From NCBI GenBank assembly GCA_937922045.1, contig CAKZXA010000006.1:1-64000 (forward strand): a stretch of 64,000 nucleotides of DNA. Reading direction: 5' to 3'. This DNA comes from an uncultured Acidimicrobiales bacterium. Lineage in GTDB: Bacteria; Actinomycetota; Acidimicrobiia; Acidimicrobiales; SZUA-35. Of this stretch, positions 24,337 to 35,142 are shown piece by piece. A program made the translations under genes and the position numbers. The first letter of the stretch is position 1. Each line of letters begins with the position of its first letter. Under the pieces are notes generated by a model. That model was not told the origin of the DNA. It saw only the letters and a program-made list of their open reading frames with translations, and made no database searches.

Positions 24337-27300
24337 GTGGGTAGAACAATGGAGTCACTTTCGTCGTCGAGCAGTGGGGACAAGGTCCGCAAATGCGGCC
24401 GGTTGGCCAAGCTCAGCGTCATCGTCGTCGTTGCGGTCGCTGTGCTCGCAACACTCGTATCACCAGCCAGTGCTCGGATAGTTCCTGGCACGCCAACAGG
24501 TGTTGAAGCCGTCTACAACGAGAAGACGGCCAGCTTCACCCTGCTGTGGACGGGCCCACAGCCGACGGCGGCAGGCCCCATCGCCGGCTACGAGGTGATT
24601 CGCGACGGAGAGCCCGTCGGTACCTCTTTCGGCTATCCCTTCTTCTCCGACTCCAGTGATCTCACGGCGGGCAAGACGTACGAATACGAGGTGCGGGCCT
24701 TCAGCGGGCCACGAAACCAGCGCCGTTACGGCGCCGCCACCGAGCCTGTAGCGGTGGCCGCCCGTACTCTTGTCGGCCCACCAGCCCTTGTAGCCCAAGC
24801 CGATTCAACACCGGGTCGGGTTGTTGATGGTCGCTGCATCGGAGGCCGGCGAAACACCGCAGAACTAGCCCAGACCGCCTACAACACTGACTGCAACGAC
24901 ACCTACAACCCCTCAAGCGGCGTGCACCGCTGCGAGTGGATCCCCCCGAATCTCGGTTACGAATGCTCCGGCCCCACCGGCGACGGTGGCGGCGTTACGC
25001 CACCTCCGAACGACCCGGGCACCGATGATCCGGGCACTGATGATCCGCTGCCGCCGGATCCAAATGTCGGAGGTCCGACCGGCAACGGCCCCCTTGTGCC
25101 CCGTGACGTGCGAGCCGTCGCCGTCACCAACGACACCGAGGCAGTCAACCCAGCCGGTATTCGACTGAGCTGGACCCCCGGCGGCGGACCTGAATCTCTT
25201 GGCTTCAATATCAGCCGGGCTGAAGTTGACGGTGCTCCCCGTGAGCATCTGATCTCGATCGTCGGCCGGTCGTGGTTCGTCGACTGCAACGTGGTGAAGG
25301 ACACGACATATCAGTACACCGTCTCGGCCTGGTCCGAGGGATCGGTGTATAGCTTCACGACCCTGCCCGTCGAGGCGAAAGCAACGGTTACCCCTGGGAA
25401 ATGCAGGCCGCTGACGCCACCGGGACCATCTGGCGAGAACGAACCGTCAACCGACCCGCTGTTCACCTCGAACACCCGCAACCTCAACAAAAGGCCGGCC
25501 ACACCAGAACAGGTGAAGATCACCGGTTCTGGCTCATCGGCGCGCCTGCAGTGGGAGATGCCACCGAGCGCCCGAATGGTGTTCCAGATCACTCGCAACG
25601 CTTTGCGAGAGGCCGAGAGCGAGGAGCTTTGGGGCCAGTTCCAAATCACACCCGGCCATCAGGACATGACGTTCAGCAACCGCGGTGATGGCGGTGCCCG
25701 TATGTCGATCCCCGTTGGCAAGTTCTCGCCCGGCGACAACTTTGTGATCCAAGCCTCTCACCCGTGGAGCATCGAAGAAGACGAGCTTGGCCCCGATGCT
25801 AGGTTCTCCAAGCAGTCGCGTTTCGCCACCATCGTCAAGCCCGGTAAAGGCAAGGAGATCCCGAACTTCTACGACTCGTTCGATGCTGACCCCGATACCA
25901 ACCTCAAGCCTGAAGGCTCATGGATCGGCTCGAAGGGCGACTGGAACCCGGTTCCACAGTTCGACGACCAGTTCGATGGATCGGGCAAGCTCGCCGATGC
26001 CAACGACAAGTGGTTCTTCGCTCGCAATGACGGGGAGCGAGAACTAACGCCGTCGTGGAGCCGAGACCAGACTCAGACCGACAAGAACGCGATTCTCAAA
26101 GACGGCAAGCTTGAGATGTCGGCCAAGATCTCCGACGGAAGCTACTCATACTTCGGCTCGGCCAACGACAGCGGCGACGGCTATCTCGTCGATCCAACCA
26201 ACGGTGTTTTTGTCGAAGCTTCGGTCCGACTCGATCACATGTCACCGGCCGACAACGCCTGGTGGGCGTTCTGGTTGATGGCGCCAGGGTCGAGCAACTG
26301 CGACGCCAACGGGAACCCGATCCCAGGTGGGTCGAATGCTTACGACGGCCACGCCGAAACCGGTGTTGAGCTCGACCTGTTCGAGTTCGTGCCCGACCTG
26401 AACAACGGCTACAACCAGGCCTTGTTCCGCTACGAAGGCGGCCAGGGCGATAACTGTGTGAAACCCGATGGGGTAAAGCTGGCCCCTGAGGGCCGGAACT
26501 TCACCTACGAAGGGGTCAACCCACCCCTCGATGTCGACATGCCCGACTACATGGACGGCGACTATCACCGTCTCGGCCTCTACTACGCACAGGACTGTTA
26601 CGTCGTCTACATGGACGACGAGTTGATGTGGAAGGTCACCGAGGAATCCCATCCCGGTTGGATCACCAAACGGGCCAAGGAGTCGATCCGACTCACGTGG
26701 GAGATTCAGAACCAGCGGACAACTGCCAACGGCGATGTCATCAAGAATCCGTGGACGTCGCGGGGCGGCGACTTCTCCAACACGGCGCTCGAGCGCGACC
26801 CGACCGTGTTCATTGACTATGTGAACGTGTGGGAGAAGAAGGAAGCTGCCAACGGGCTGTGCTCCGGTGGCGCCGACCCGGCCCCCGAGCCGGAGCCGGA
26901 ACCGGATCCCGAATTGGAAGCACCGGTAAACGTCGTAGCCGTCCCTGAGGGTGGCACGATTCAACTCAATTGGGAGGCAGGCGAGGGTCTCGCCCCCAGT
27001 GGCTATGACATTCTGCGAGATGAGCAGGTTGGTGAGCAGGCGGAGGAGCTGGTTGGAGAGGACCATGGCTACTGGAGCCTCACCGACGGTGAGACTGAAT
27101 TCCCCGACGAGATTGTCGACGCCGGGCAGACCTATGACTACCAGATTGTTCCGTGGACCGCGGGCGCGAACGGCGCCATAGCGCTTCGTACCTATGGCCC
27201 CAAGTCAGATGTTGTCTCGGCCACCGCTGAAGAGGGCTCACTCGTCAATGGCATGGGGGCACCGACTTCGGCGGTAGCTACCCGTGATGGTGGGGCGATC

Positions 27301-30300
27301 TGGGTCAACTGGACAGCCGGTGAGGGCACGCCTCCCGATGGTTACGACGTCAAACGCAATAGTGATATCCCTTGGAGCGTTGTTGGCGAGAATCGTTTCC
27401 TTGACACGGCGATCACTGATGGTCAGGTGTACACCTACATCGTCACGCCGTGGGTTGAGACCGATGGTGACCCTGCGAACCGGCTCTATGGTGCGGCATC
27501 GGCTGAAACGTCGGCCACGGGTGGTTCGGGTCCGATTCCTGACCTCGAACCGCCGCATGATCCCGATCCGAATGCCGGGCCGAACTACCGCCGGATCTTC
27601 CGTGATGATTTCGAAGGCGCCGACATTTCGTCGAACTTCGCCGTACCGAGCTGGACCGCCCCAAGCCGGGTGACGAAAAACTCGGCCGCCGGTTGCTCAC
27701 AGAAAGACGGCAAGCTTCACCTCGCCATCAAACAGGTCGGCGACGAACAGCTCGCCTGCTACCTGATCTCCAACGCCGGCAACTACGGCCCGGGCATCGA
27801 TTCGACCGTGAAGATTGAGTACCGGGCCAATGTGTCGAACGTCAAGGCGATGGGTGCCTGGTTCGCCGGTTGGGTTTACCCGCTCGGCGACACCTCTGGC
27901 CAGCCGAACGCCGCTGACGGTGTGGTAACCACCGGCAGCGAGTACGACGTGTTCGAATACATGCCGACCCGTCCGGGCGAGTTCCAGACCGCGGTCCACG
28001 ACAGTGATGCGATCAAGATGGAGAAGTGGGTTGATCCCCAGAGTCTGGGTATCGATCTGACCGCAGACGAGTTCCACACGTTTGGTGTTGAGTGGAACAA
28101 GAACTGTGTGGCGTTCTTCATCGACGGCACCAAGGTGTCGAGTAAGAACTCCGATATTTCGGCGGCCAAGAAGCACAGCCTCATGCTGTCGATGGAAGCC
28201 CAAACCGGAACCCAATGGGACACCTGGGACGTTGGCGACTTTGCCGAGAACCTGGCCTCAAACCCGGCTGAAGGCATCATCGACTGGGTCGAGGTCCAGA
28301 AAAAGAAGTCACTCGACCCCGAGCTCTGCGACGGTTCCGACGACCCGGGAACCGATGATCCTGGTACCGACGACCCCGGTACCGATCCACGAGGCCCATC
28401 GGCGGTGAGGGATCTCAAACGGGCCCGTGGCTTGATCAATGTCTTGGCATTGGTCTGGGCTCCACCGGCTGAGCCGGACGGAGTCGTTGACGGCTACGAA
28501 ATCTATCGAGATGGAGAGTTCCACGACCGAAAGGCGAACGAAGCTTTCACCGGCCATCCCGACGGTTACAAGGAGTGGACCGACCACTCACCTAATGGTG
28601 CGACTCGACAACACGTCTACACCATCTATGCCTATACCGAGCTACCGGGCGGCGAGATTATTCTGGGTGAAGAGGCGTCCATCTACACATCCCCGGACAA
28701 CGATGGCGGCTACGGCGATGGGCCCCCGCCCGTCGACTCGTTCTCACTACTGACGAGAGGCCTTGAGGCCGTTGAGACCGGTCGGCTGGTCTTCGAATTC
28801 GTACCACAGTTCGGCGCTAGGGTAACCGGCTACAAGCTCAGAGTAGATGGCAAGCGTTGGAAGGAAACCGGGGCCGGAGAGCCCGAAAGCGACCCCGACG
28901 CCGATCGATCGATCGAGTTCTATTGGTCAAACTCCGGCCCAATACCGGATCCAGGCGAACACGACGTCACGATCTACTCCTTCAACCGGGACGAAAACGG
29001 CAATGATGTGCTTAGTGCCGGACGCACGATTTCGTATTTCGTCGCTGACAACGGGTTCGTCCAGACCTTCGAGAAACCGCTGTTGGCGCCGGTAGAAGAT
29101 CTCGTGGCGACGCAGACTCGCTTCAAGCCTGAGATTGTGTTGAAGTGGCGCCCGCAGGAGTTTGCGGGCTATGCCGCTGGCGACATTACCGAACCTTCTG
29201 GCTACAACGTCGAACGCAACGGCACGTTCTACAAGTCGGTCGTCGGCTCACCGCTCTATGACCCTGACGTCGTTCCTGGTGAGGAGTACTGGTACAAGGT
29301 CACCCCGTACTTCAACCAGAGCTCAGGTGATGCGCTTGCGGGCCCGTCGAACTCGACGTCACCGTTGCTGGTCAAAGAGACACCGACCGTCATCGATCCC
29401 GATGCGCCAACCGATCTCACTGCAATCCAGGTTGATCGCGCTGGACGCAGCGTCGAGCTGACCTGGATCGCGCCCGAAGGCTGGGAGCAAGGCCTCATCA
29501 AGTATTACACGGTCACGCGAAACGGCTTCGTGGTCGCTCAGCTGCCCGAGAACACGTTCGACGACTTCGAGACGACCGCCTACAGGACATTCACCGACTC
29601 GCAAGCGTCGGCGGGTGTGACGACCAGCTATTCGGTGGTCGCGTACAGCACCGAAGGTTCCGATTCCGAGGGAGCCAGGTCGGAGCCGGTGATTATCACC
29701 CCAACGAGGCTCTCCGATGAAGAGGACCCTGGTAGCGAACCCAGCACAGAGGAAATTCCTGGTCGGTACGTACGAGCCGTAGAGATTGTCTTTGGTGTTT
29801 CGGGCTCCGAAGCCAGCCGTCTTGGAGCAGAGTTCTACACCCTGCACCAGTACGTCGACCGGGGCGTCTCAACCCTCGACTACTCAAGACTGCTGCAATC
29901 GTTCAATTTCTCGGCGATCGGGTCCGGCTATGACACGGGCCTTACCCCCGGGGAGGCAGCACTCGCCAGAATAAGTGACGGGGAAGATCTGCTTACCAGG
30001 ATTGCAACCCAGTCCGGCGGGCCAAACGGCCACCTGTTGGGCATCATTCCAGAACTGTACAGCCCCCCCGGATACGACGGCCTCCAATACTTGGGCAATT
30101 GGGCCGGAGACCGAGGTCTAGAGCCTAAAGAACAGAAGGAAGGAATTGAAAAGCACCTCGAGTTGCTCCGGAAGCGGTTGGACGAGGTCGACGACGGCGT
30201 AGACAGCAAGTTGCAATGGAAACATGTTCGGTTCGAAGCGACCGAAGTTGTCTGGCACACGCTGAACTTCACGAACGCCTACCAAGATCACACCCATGAT

Positions 30301-33300
30301 GCCTGGTATCGAGGGGTCCGTAGCGGGCTCATGCCGAACCACCCCATATACGAAACTGGCTCGGTCGCTGCGGGACTTTTCTACCAAGCCACAGAGCAAG
30401 AGCGGGTCGAGTTCTATGAGGTAGATCAGTTCGCCTGGCAGTTCGTACAGCCGTACATCGACATTCAGTTGATGGCTCAGGACACTCTCGACGACAAGAG
30501 GCGGCAAGCACTCAGGAAGTATGTCGCTGGCGCCATAACCCTTATCGCAACGGTCGCCACGTTTGGCAAGGCAATCACGCTGAAGTCAGCATTCTTCACG
30601 GCGTTCGCCGGCTTTGCCTCCACGCTTGCGCTCACTAGCGACCTAAGGGAGGCAGGGAAAGCCTTCGTTCAGTCACTGGTTACCAGCGGCCTCGCGTCGT
30701 TTGGGGAAGGTACTGCGCTGACAGAGAAGTTGGGCGGATGGGATGTCGTTGCCTATAGCAGTCTCAGAGCAATCGACAAATACCTGAAAACCGGCAAATG
30801 GGAGGATGCAGCAATAGCCTTTACTGACGCCGTACTAGAAAAATACGGCCAAAACTACTTCGACGCCGATCTGTGGACCAAGATCCAGCCGTTTGTCGAG
30901 ATCAGTATGGACATCCTCTGGCAGGCGATCCTCACCGGTGGTGTCGATTGGGATCAAGCCCAGGATCAGTACCTGAACGGGCTGTTTAGCCTGATGGGCC
31001 AGGAATTCGGCGAGTTCGTGGCCGACAGCCTCCCGCAGAGTTGGGGAGGATTCCGCGGCCCTATTGCCGACCTTGCCCAGACCGCAGTTGTGACAGGCGG
31101 CGACAAAGCGAAGATCCGCCAACACTTCGACCAAAAGACGCTGCCGGCGATGGCCAACCTGATCGGATCCAACATCACCGACAGGATCGGTAAGGACAAG
31201 TTGCTGGGCCAGATCACCGGCCCCCTGGTCGAGTTGGGCCTCAACTACGCCAACCCTGAATTCAGCAACGCCGAGGCCACGAGGATGTTCGAAGAGGTCA
31301 TCCACGGCATCGTTGGCAAGTACGTGGAGGACGAGTTGAAGTTCGGCTTGCGCGGACTCAACACGAGCGGTAACCAGAACATCAACGTAGTGATCGATAA
31401 GGCCGCCGAACTGGCCGGTGTCTACATCACCTACTCCTACGACTCGAGCCTCCGCGACGAAAAGGTGCTCGAATTTGGGACCGACACGATCGTCGAAGTT
31501 CTACTCGGCGTGATGCCTAACTGCGTCGCCGACAGCCCGGCAGTACAGACAATCACAGGCGAGCTGGTAGCCGCGGCCACCACCGGCGGCGGTATCGAAG
31601 ACGAAGATCTGGTTTCGTTGGCCGAGTCCGGGGTATGGGCGGGCAAGGAAATCGCCGAGAACTGCGGAGGATCAGACGACGACGTCCCGGGTGACGCGTC
31701 GAAATTTACTCAGTGGGTCCTCGACCTCGCCCCAGGCGAGATCAGTTTCACCAACGTCGGTGAAGATCGCGTCTTGGTCGTGCCAGCGGAGTACTCGAAC
31801 AATCGCCTCACGCTCAGCTCGGAACGAAGCGTCATCAATAGTGAAACAGCCATCGCTGAGATCTTCAGCCGAGAGACCAGCGGTGAAGCGTGGGGCAACG
31901 TGGCCGCCACGGTGGTTGCGAAATATGGGAGCAGTACTGACGACACCGTGGTCGATTTCTTGCCAGACTCCGTCTGCCCTCAACCCGAGACTTCGGCTCA
32001 GGTCACGGCCTCGTCCGGAGCATCTACTGCCGGCAGGTCTGGCAACGTCTTTGGTGGCAGCGGCGTCGGTTTGCTGCTCCCTACCCCCACGCTCGCTTCG
32101 GCTCCGCTGTTGCAAATCAACGAGTGCCCGCTCTACCCCGACACCGCCAAGGGGTTCCGAGACCTGCTTATCAATACACAGAGGTTGGATATTGCGAGCG
32201 AGCTCAACGTAGAGATAGGCAATCTTGCCTCCGGTGCAAAGCACTGGATTGTGACAACGAAACAAGGACACCAACGGTTCCGGCTGATTGCGCCCTACCA
32301 GAACACTGGCGAGATTCAGGGAAAGATTCAGACGATTGAGTTCAGCAGCGGCAACTGGAACAACGTGCGGCAGGCGCCTCCGGTGGTGGTCTTTGCCGAG
32401 AACAACCAGCTCGTGGACTTCAAAGAATCCGCTACCGGCAAGCTGGATGCAGAGCTCCTCATAGGTATGGAGCCGTCTGAGATCGATGCCCTCGTCAAGA
32501 CCCCCGACAATGTTAATGGTGTGGTGTTCGAGAGCTATTCCCTTGCAGGCCAGCCCGACATTCGAGTTCGTATCACTGACGACCTCGGTGTGTTGGAGAC
32601 ACGGAGCCGTAGCATGCCGAATCGTTGGCTTTCGGCCAACGGCTTCGTAGAGGTAGAACGTAGCGGCAACACCATTGTCAATTTCAAAGCGGTTGATGAT
32701 GGCCGGGCAGATCTCATGATCGACGCCCTTTTCAAACTCGCTGCGTCGCTCTTGACTGTTCCGACGAGTAGCGAGGAACTTTTCTTAGTAACTCAACAGT
32801 TCAAGGGTTGCGCTTCAGCGTTCGGTGACACGATCGCCGGGCTTTGGAACCTTCTCAGAGACGTCTTTAAGGATATTCCTGGAGCCATTGAGCGACTCAA
32901 GATTGTGGTTCCTGAACTCTTAGCCGTCTTTGCGGCCAACCCTGATGGGTTCATCGAAGAGGTCCTCGTGAACTTCCTCAATGTGGACGAACTGGCAGCG
33001 GCACGTGCAGCTGACAGTCCCGCAGCCGAAGCAGTCTGGCAAGGAAGACTTCGATGCGAGGTAGCTATCTCCCTCGCTGCTACTGGTCGTACCCCCCGGG
33101 TGTTCAAACCCGGCACTCACGAAGACTTTGTTCGGAAGGCTGAGAACGGTGAGTTCGACCAGTACAAGACGCCACGCGTCGGCTGCAACAGCTTTCCCAC
33201 GGGAACGTTGGTTCGTATGGCCGACGGTTCGCTCCGCCCAATCGATGCTATTCGTCCCGGTGATCGGGTGCTCGCCGCAAACGAGGTAACCGGGAAGTGG

Positions 33301-34140
33301 TCGCCACGGGCTGTCATTGATCAGTGGTCTCACAACGACACCGGTCGGATGGCGACGGTTACCTTAACTGACGGAAGCCACGTTTCGGCAACCGACCATC
33401 ATCTGTTCTGGGTGACCAACGATGGAGCCTGGGTCGAACTCGAAGACGTTCAACCTGGCGACTATCTGCTCACCCCAGACGGGATCACTGAAGTTGCCTC
33501 GGTCGATCTAAGCGACAACCAAGAAACTCTCGTTTGGGAACTCGATGTGGCCACCGACGACACCTTCGCCGTCTACACCGGCACCAGCGACGTACTCGTG
33601 CACAATGCGAAGTGTCCGATTACCCAGGAAGAGATCGACGTCATCACGGAAAACTTCCCGCCGGCGAGGGTTGGGGTTGTCGACGTCTCTAACGCTCCCA
33701 AGTTCCTCGGGAAAGACAAACCACCCGAGTCCAAAGACAGCAACGGAAACTGGGTTGGTGGCTGGCGGGAAGCGCCAAACCCCGAGAACTGGGTTGGCGA
33801 GATCTACATAATTGAGGGCAAAGGATACGCCTACGAAATCAACGGCTACGTCGTGCTCTACAACCTGGACGGCTACCCGGACTTCACGCCGTATGCCATC
33901 GCTTCTGTTGACATCGGACCGTTCACCGGCTCGAGGAAAGGAGACTTCAAAGCCGCCAACGGGAAGATCGAGCGAAAAGACTTCGGTAACGAAGCACCGC
34001 AGGGATTCACCTGGCATCACGTTGAGGCAAAACATATCGAGGGCACACCGATGACCGATGGCGGCGGCCTCATGGAGTTGGTCGACGAGAAAGCCCATGA
34101 CCTCTTCAAGCATTCCGGTGGTTTCTCCACCACCAAATAG
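24337..34140 (+). CDS. Giant secreted polymorphic toxin: FnIII, two GH16, HINT, WHH nuclease
   Basis: 3,267 residues from a GTG (GAGGA 9 bases upstream). Order: signal peptide to about 46; FnIII-like domain; four-Cys module about 160-215; Asp/Pro/Thr linker; FnIII-like domains; GH16 about 510-838 with ELDLFE (E678, D680, E683); FnIII pair; GH16 about 1085-1325 with EYDVFE (E1202, D1204, E1207); four FnIII-like domains; about 1,100 mostly helical residues with an Ala/Gly-rich hydrophobic hairpin; HINT (pretoxin) domain from C2950 to VHN at 3088-3090; and a C-terminal domain with WHH at 3226-3228 and HSGG, the WHH-type HNH/endonuclease VII fold. Inference: the GH16 parts bind or cut glycans of a target wall, HINT releases the DNase tip. 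No RHS repeats. Confidence 0.85.
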   Translation: MGRTMESLSSSSSGDKVRKCGRLAKLSVIVVVAVAVLATLVSPASARIVPGTPTGVEAVYNEKTASFTLLWTGPQPTAAGPIAGYEVIRDGEPVGTSFGYPFFSDSSDLTAGKTYEYEVRAFSGPRNQRRYGAATEPVAVAARTLVGPPALVAQADSTPGRVVDGRCIGGRRNTAELAQTAYNTDCNDTYNPSSGVHRCEWIPPNLGYECSGPTGDGGGVTPPPNDPGTDDPGTDDPLPPDPNVGGPTGNGPLVPRDVRAVAVTNDTEAVNPAGIRLSWTPGGGPESLGFNISRAEVDGAPREHLISIVGRSWFVDCNVVKDTTYQYTVSAWSEGSVYSFTTLPVEAKATVTPGKCRPLTPPGPSGENEPSTDPLFTSNTRNLNKRPATPEQVKITGSGSSARLQWEMPPSARMVFQITRNALREAESEELWGQFQITPGHQDMTFSNRGDGGARMSIPVGKFSPGDNFVIQASHPWSIEEDELGPDARFSKQSRFATIVKPGKGKEIPNFYDSFDADPDTNLKPEGSWIGSKGDWNPVPQFDDQFDGSGKLADANDKWFFARNDGERELTPSWSRDQTQTDKNAILKDGKLEMSAKISDGSYSYFGSANDSGDGYLVDPTNGVFVEASVRLDHMSPADNAWWAFWLMAPGSSNCDANGNPIPGGSNAYDGHAETGVELDLFEFVPDLNNGYNQALFRYEGGQGDNCVKPDGVKLAPEGRNFTYEGVNPPLDVDMPDYMDGDYHRLGLYYAQDCYVVYMDDELMWKVTEESHPGWITKRAKESIRLTWEIQNQRTTANGDVIKNPWTSRGGDFSNTALERDPTVFIDYVNVWEKKEAANGLCSGGADPAPEPEPEPDPELEAPVNVVAVPEGGTIQLNWEAGEGLAPSGYDILRDEQVGEQAEELVGEDHGYWSLTDGETEFPDEIVDAGQTYDYQIVPWTAGANGAIALRTYGPKSDVVSATAEEGSLVNGMGAPTSAVATRDGGAIWVNWTAGEGTPPDGYDVKRNSDIPWSVVGENRFLDTAITDGQVYTYIVTPWVETDGDPANRLYGAASAETSATGGSGPIPDLEPPHDPDPNAGPNYRRIFRDDFEGADISSNFAVPSWTAPSRVTKNSAAGCSQKDGKLHLAIKQVGDEQLACYLISNAGNYGPGIDSTVKIEYRANVSNVKAMGAWFAGWVYPLGDTSGQPNAADGVVTTGSEYDVFEYMPTRPGEFQTAVHDSDAIKMEKWVDPQSLGIDLTADEFHTFGVEWNKNCVAFFIDGTKVSSKNSDISAAKKHSLMLSMEAQTGTQWDTWDVGDFAENLASNPAEGIIDWVEVQKKKSLDPELCDGSDDPGTDDPGTDDPGTDPRGPSAVRDLKRARGLINVLALVWAPPAEPDGVVDGYEIYRDGEFHDRKANEAFTGHPDGYKEWTDHSPNGATRQHVYTIYAYTELPGGEIILGEEASIYTSPDNDGGYGDGPPPVDSFSLLTRGLEAVETGRLVFEFVPQFGARVTGYKLRVDGKRWKETGAGEPESDPDADRSIEFYWSNSGPIPDPGEHDVTIYSFNRDENGNDVLSAGRTISYFVADNGFVQTFEKPLLAPVEDLVATQTRFKPEIVLKWRPQEFAGYAAGDITEPSGYNVERNGTFYKSVVGSPLYDPDVVPGEEYWYKVTPYFNQSSGDALAGPSNSTSPLLVKETPTVIDPDAPTDLTAIQVDRAGRSVELTWIAPEGWEQGLIKYYTVTRNGFVVAQLPENTFDDFETTAYRTFTDSQASAGVTTSYSVVAYSTEGSDSEGARSEPVIITPTRLSDEEDPGSEPSTEEIPGRYVRAVEIVFGVSGSEASRLGAEFYTLHQYVDRGVSTLDYSRLLQSFNFSAIGSGYDTGLTPGEAALARISDGEDLLTRIATQSGGPNGHLLGIIPELYSPPGYDGLQYLGNWAGDRGLEPKEQKEGIEKHLELLRKRLDEVDDGVDSKLQWKHVRFEATEVVWHTLNFTNAYQDHTHDAWYRGVRSGLMPNHPIYETGSVAAGLFYQATEQERVEFYEVDQFAWQFVQPYIDIQLMAQDTLDDKRRQALRKYVAGAITLIATVATFGKAITLKSAFFTAFAGFASTLALTSDLREAGKAFVQSLVTSGLASFGEGTALTEKLGGWDVVAYSSLRAIDKYLKTGKWEDAAIAFTDAVLEKYGQNYFDADLWTKIQPFVEISMDILWQAILTGGVDWDQAQDQYLNGLFSLMGQEFGEFVADSLPQSWGGFRGPIADLAQTAVVTGGDKAKIRQHFDQKTLPAMANLIGSNITDRIGKDKLLGQITGPLVELGLNYANPEFSNAEATRMFEEVIHGIVGKYVEDELKFGLRGLNTSGNQNINVVIDKAAELAGVYITYSYDSSLRDEKVLEFGTDTIVEVLLGVMPNCVADSPAVQTITGELVAAATTGGGIEDEDLVSLAESGVWAGKEIAENCGGSDDDVPGDASKFTQWVLDLAPGEISFTNVGEDRVLVVPAEYSNNRLTLSSERSVINSETAIAEIFSRETSGEAWGNVAATVVAKYGSSTDDTVVDFLPDSVCPQPETSAQVTASSGASTAGRSGNVFGGSGVGLLLPTPTLASAPLLQINECPLYPDTAKGFRDLLINTQRLDIASELNVEIGNLASGAKHWIVTTKQGHQRFRLIAPYQNTGEIQGKIQTIEFSSGNWNNVRQAPPVVVFAENNQLVDFKESATGKLDAELLIGMEPSEIDALVKTPDNVNGVVFESYSLAGQPDIRVRITDDLGVLETRSRSMPNRWLSANGFVEVERSGNTIVNFKAVDDGRADLMIDALFKLAASLLTVPTSSEELFLVTQQFKGCASAFGDTIAGLWNLLRDVFKDIPGAIERLKIVVPELLAVFAANPDGFIEEVLVNFLNVDELAAARAADSPAAEAVWQGRLRCEVAISLAATGRTPRVFKPGTHEDFVRKAENGEFDQYKTPRVGCNSFPTGTLVRMADGSLRPIDAIRPGDRVLAANEVTGKWSPRAVIDQWSHNDTGRMATVTLTDGSHVSATDHHLFWVTNDGAWVELEDVQPGDYLLTPDGITEVASVDLSDNQETLVWELDVATDDTFAVYTGTSDVLVHNAKCPITQEEIDVITENFPPARVGVVDVSNAPKFLGKDKPPESKDSNGNWVGGWREAPNPENWVGEIYIIEGKGYAYEINGYVVLYNLDGYPDFTPYAIASVDIGPFTGSRKGDFKAANGKIERKDFGNEAPQGFTWHHVEAKHIEGTPMTDGGGLMELVDEKAHDLFKHSGGFSTTK

Positions 34141-34566
34141 TCTGCAGCCGCCCTGAGTCTCTATCAACGGGGCGCCCTGGAGGAAGGGCGCACAACACTG
34201 GCCCTACGCGGCGTCGGACGCACATCTGAGGGATGCGTCCAACGCCGCAATCGATACCCGGTCGACCGACCCGACGACGTTGATGGCCAACCGCAACGCC
34301 GGTCTCGTCCACATTGTGAGCACCTCCAGCCCTCGAACAGATCCACCCTCGGCTGACCGAGCGTCCGAGTTTGAGCTGCTGAGCGCTTTGGCCGGGGGTC
34401 TTCCGAGCCCGTTCGCGAATGGCTCTGCTCTCTGAGGGTCCGGTCGTGTCGCCGAGGACCGCCTCGCTCAGCCATGTCCGTGCGACTGCCGTGCGACCCT
34501 CGTGCGGCCAGCGGAATAGTGTTCGACCCCTGTAGTGCTCTAACACATACAACGAAGGATATGAAA
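34141..34566. other. Gap after the toxin; no immunity gene found
   Basis: 426 bases. A hairpin sits at 34172-34191. Minus-strand frames here lack family features and read like the complement of GC-rich intergenic DNA. An immunity gene would be expected in this position; none is evident. Confidence 0.45.
34172..34191 (+). terminator. Hairpin after the toxin gene
   Basis: GCGCCCT (34172-34178) and AGGGCGC (34185-34191) form a perfect 7-bp stem with a 6-base loop, about 30 bases after the stop codon. Confidence 0.5.
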
Positions 34567-34989
34567 ATGAATAAGCTCAGAAAGTTCCTACTAGTTGCTG
34601 TGGCCTTGACCATGACATTGGTGACTGGGCCAGGATTATTGGCACCAGCCGATGCCGCCGACAATCCCCTCATCAAGGTATCGATTCCGCTCGTTAGTGC
34701 CGAGAAGGCCGGCGTTACTGGCGGTGATGTTTCGATCCACATCCACGATTGGAACAACAGAGATGTCTATCGATTCAACATCTACCGAGGAAGCAAATAC
34801 ATCGGAACCGCCACTCCAGGTCCGAATGGGCATCCCAATCCGAACAGCGTTTTCCGGACAGCGAAGTTTGTAGATACCGATGGAGTCGCGAGTAGCCAGA
34901 CCGTTTACAAGGTCCAAGCGGTTCGCCTCGACCCCTCTTCCCCGGATGGCCGGGAATGGGGGCCCTTCACCTACCGAAAGGTTGGTTAG
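34567..34989 (+). CDS. Small secreted beta-sandwich (FnIII-like) protein
   Basis: 140 residues: signal peptide (hydrophobic about 8-24, cut near ADA) then a single domain whose strands (VYRFNIYRGSKYIGTA and TVYKVQAVRLD) resemble the FnIII-like units of the preceding toxin. GAAGG lies 8 bases before the ATG at 34567; the ATG two codons earlier (34561) is too close to it. Its exported nature argues against a cytoplasmic immunity role, though a periplasmic or surface one cannot be excluded. Confidence 0.65.
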   Translation: MNKLRKFLLVAVALTMTLVTGPGLLAPADAADNPLIKVSIPLVSAEKAGVTGGDVSIHIHDWNNRDVYRFNIYRGSKYIGTATPGPNGHPNPNSVFRTAKFVDTDGVASSQTVYKVQAVRLDPSSPDGREWGPFTYRKVG

Positions 34990-35142
34990 CTAGATCCACT
35001 TCCCTGGGAGCGACCCGCATCTTCTGTGTGCACTGGTCGGCTTAGTAGGCAGCGCACTCCGGTGCCGAACCGTTCTAGCTAGTCACCTACGTATGCGGGC
35101 GCTCCCGGCGCTTTCCATTCGAACTAGACGTAAGGAATAGGC

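Noticed and set aside
34106-34757. Minus-strand frames as toxin immunity gene
   Set aside because: They run into the toxin end or the next signal-peptide gene and read as complements of those sequences.
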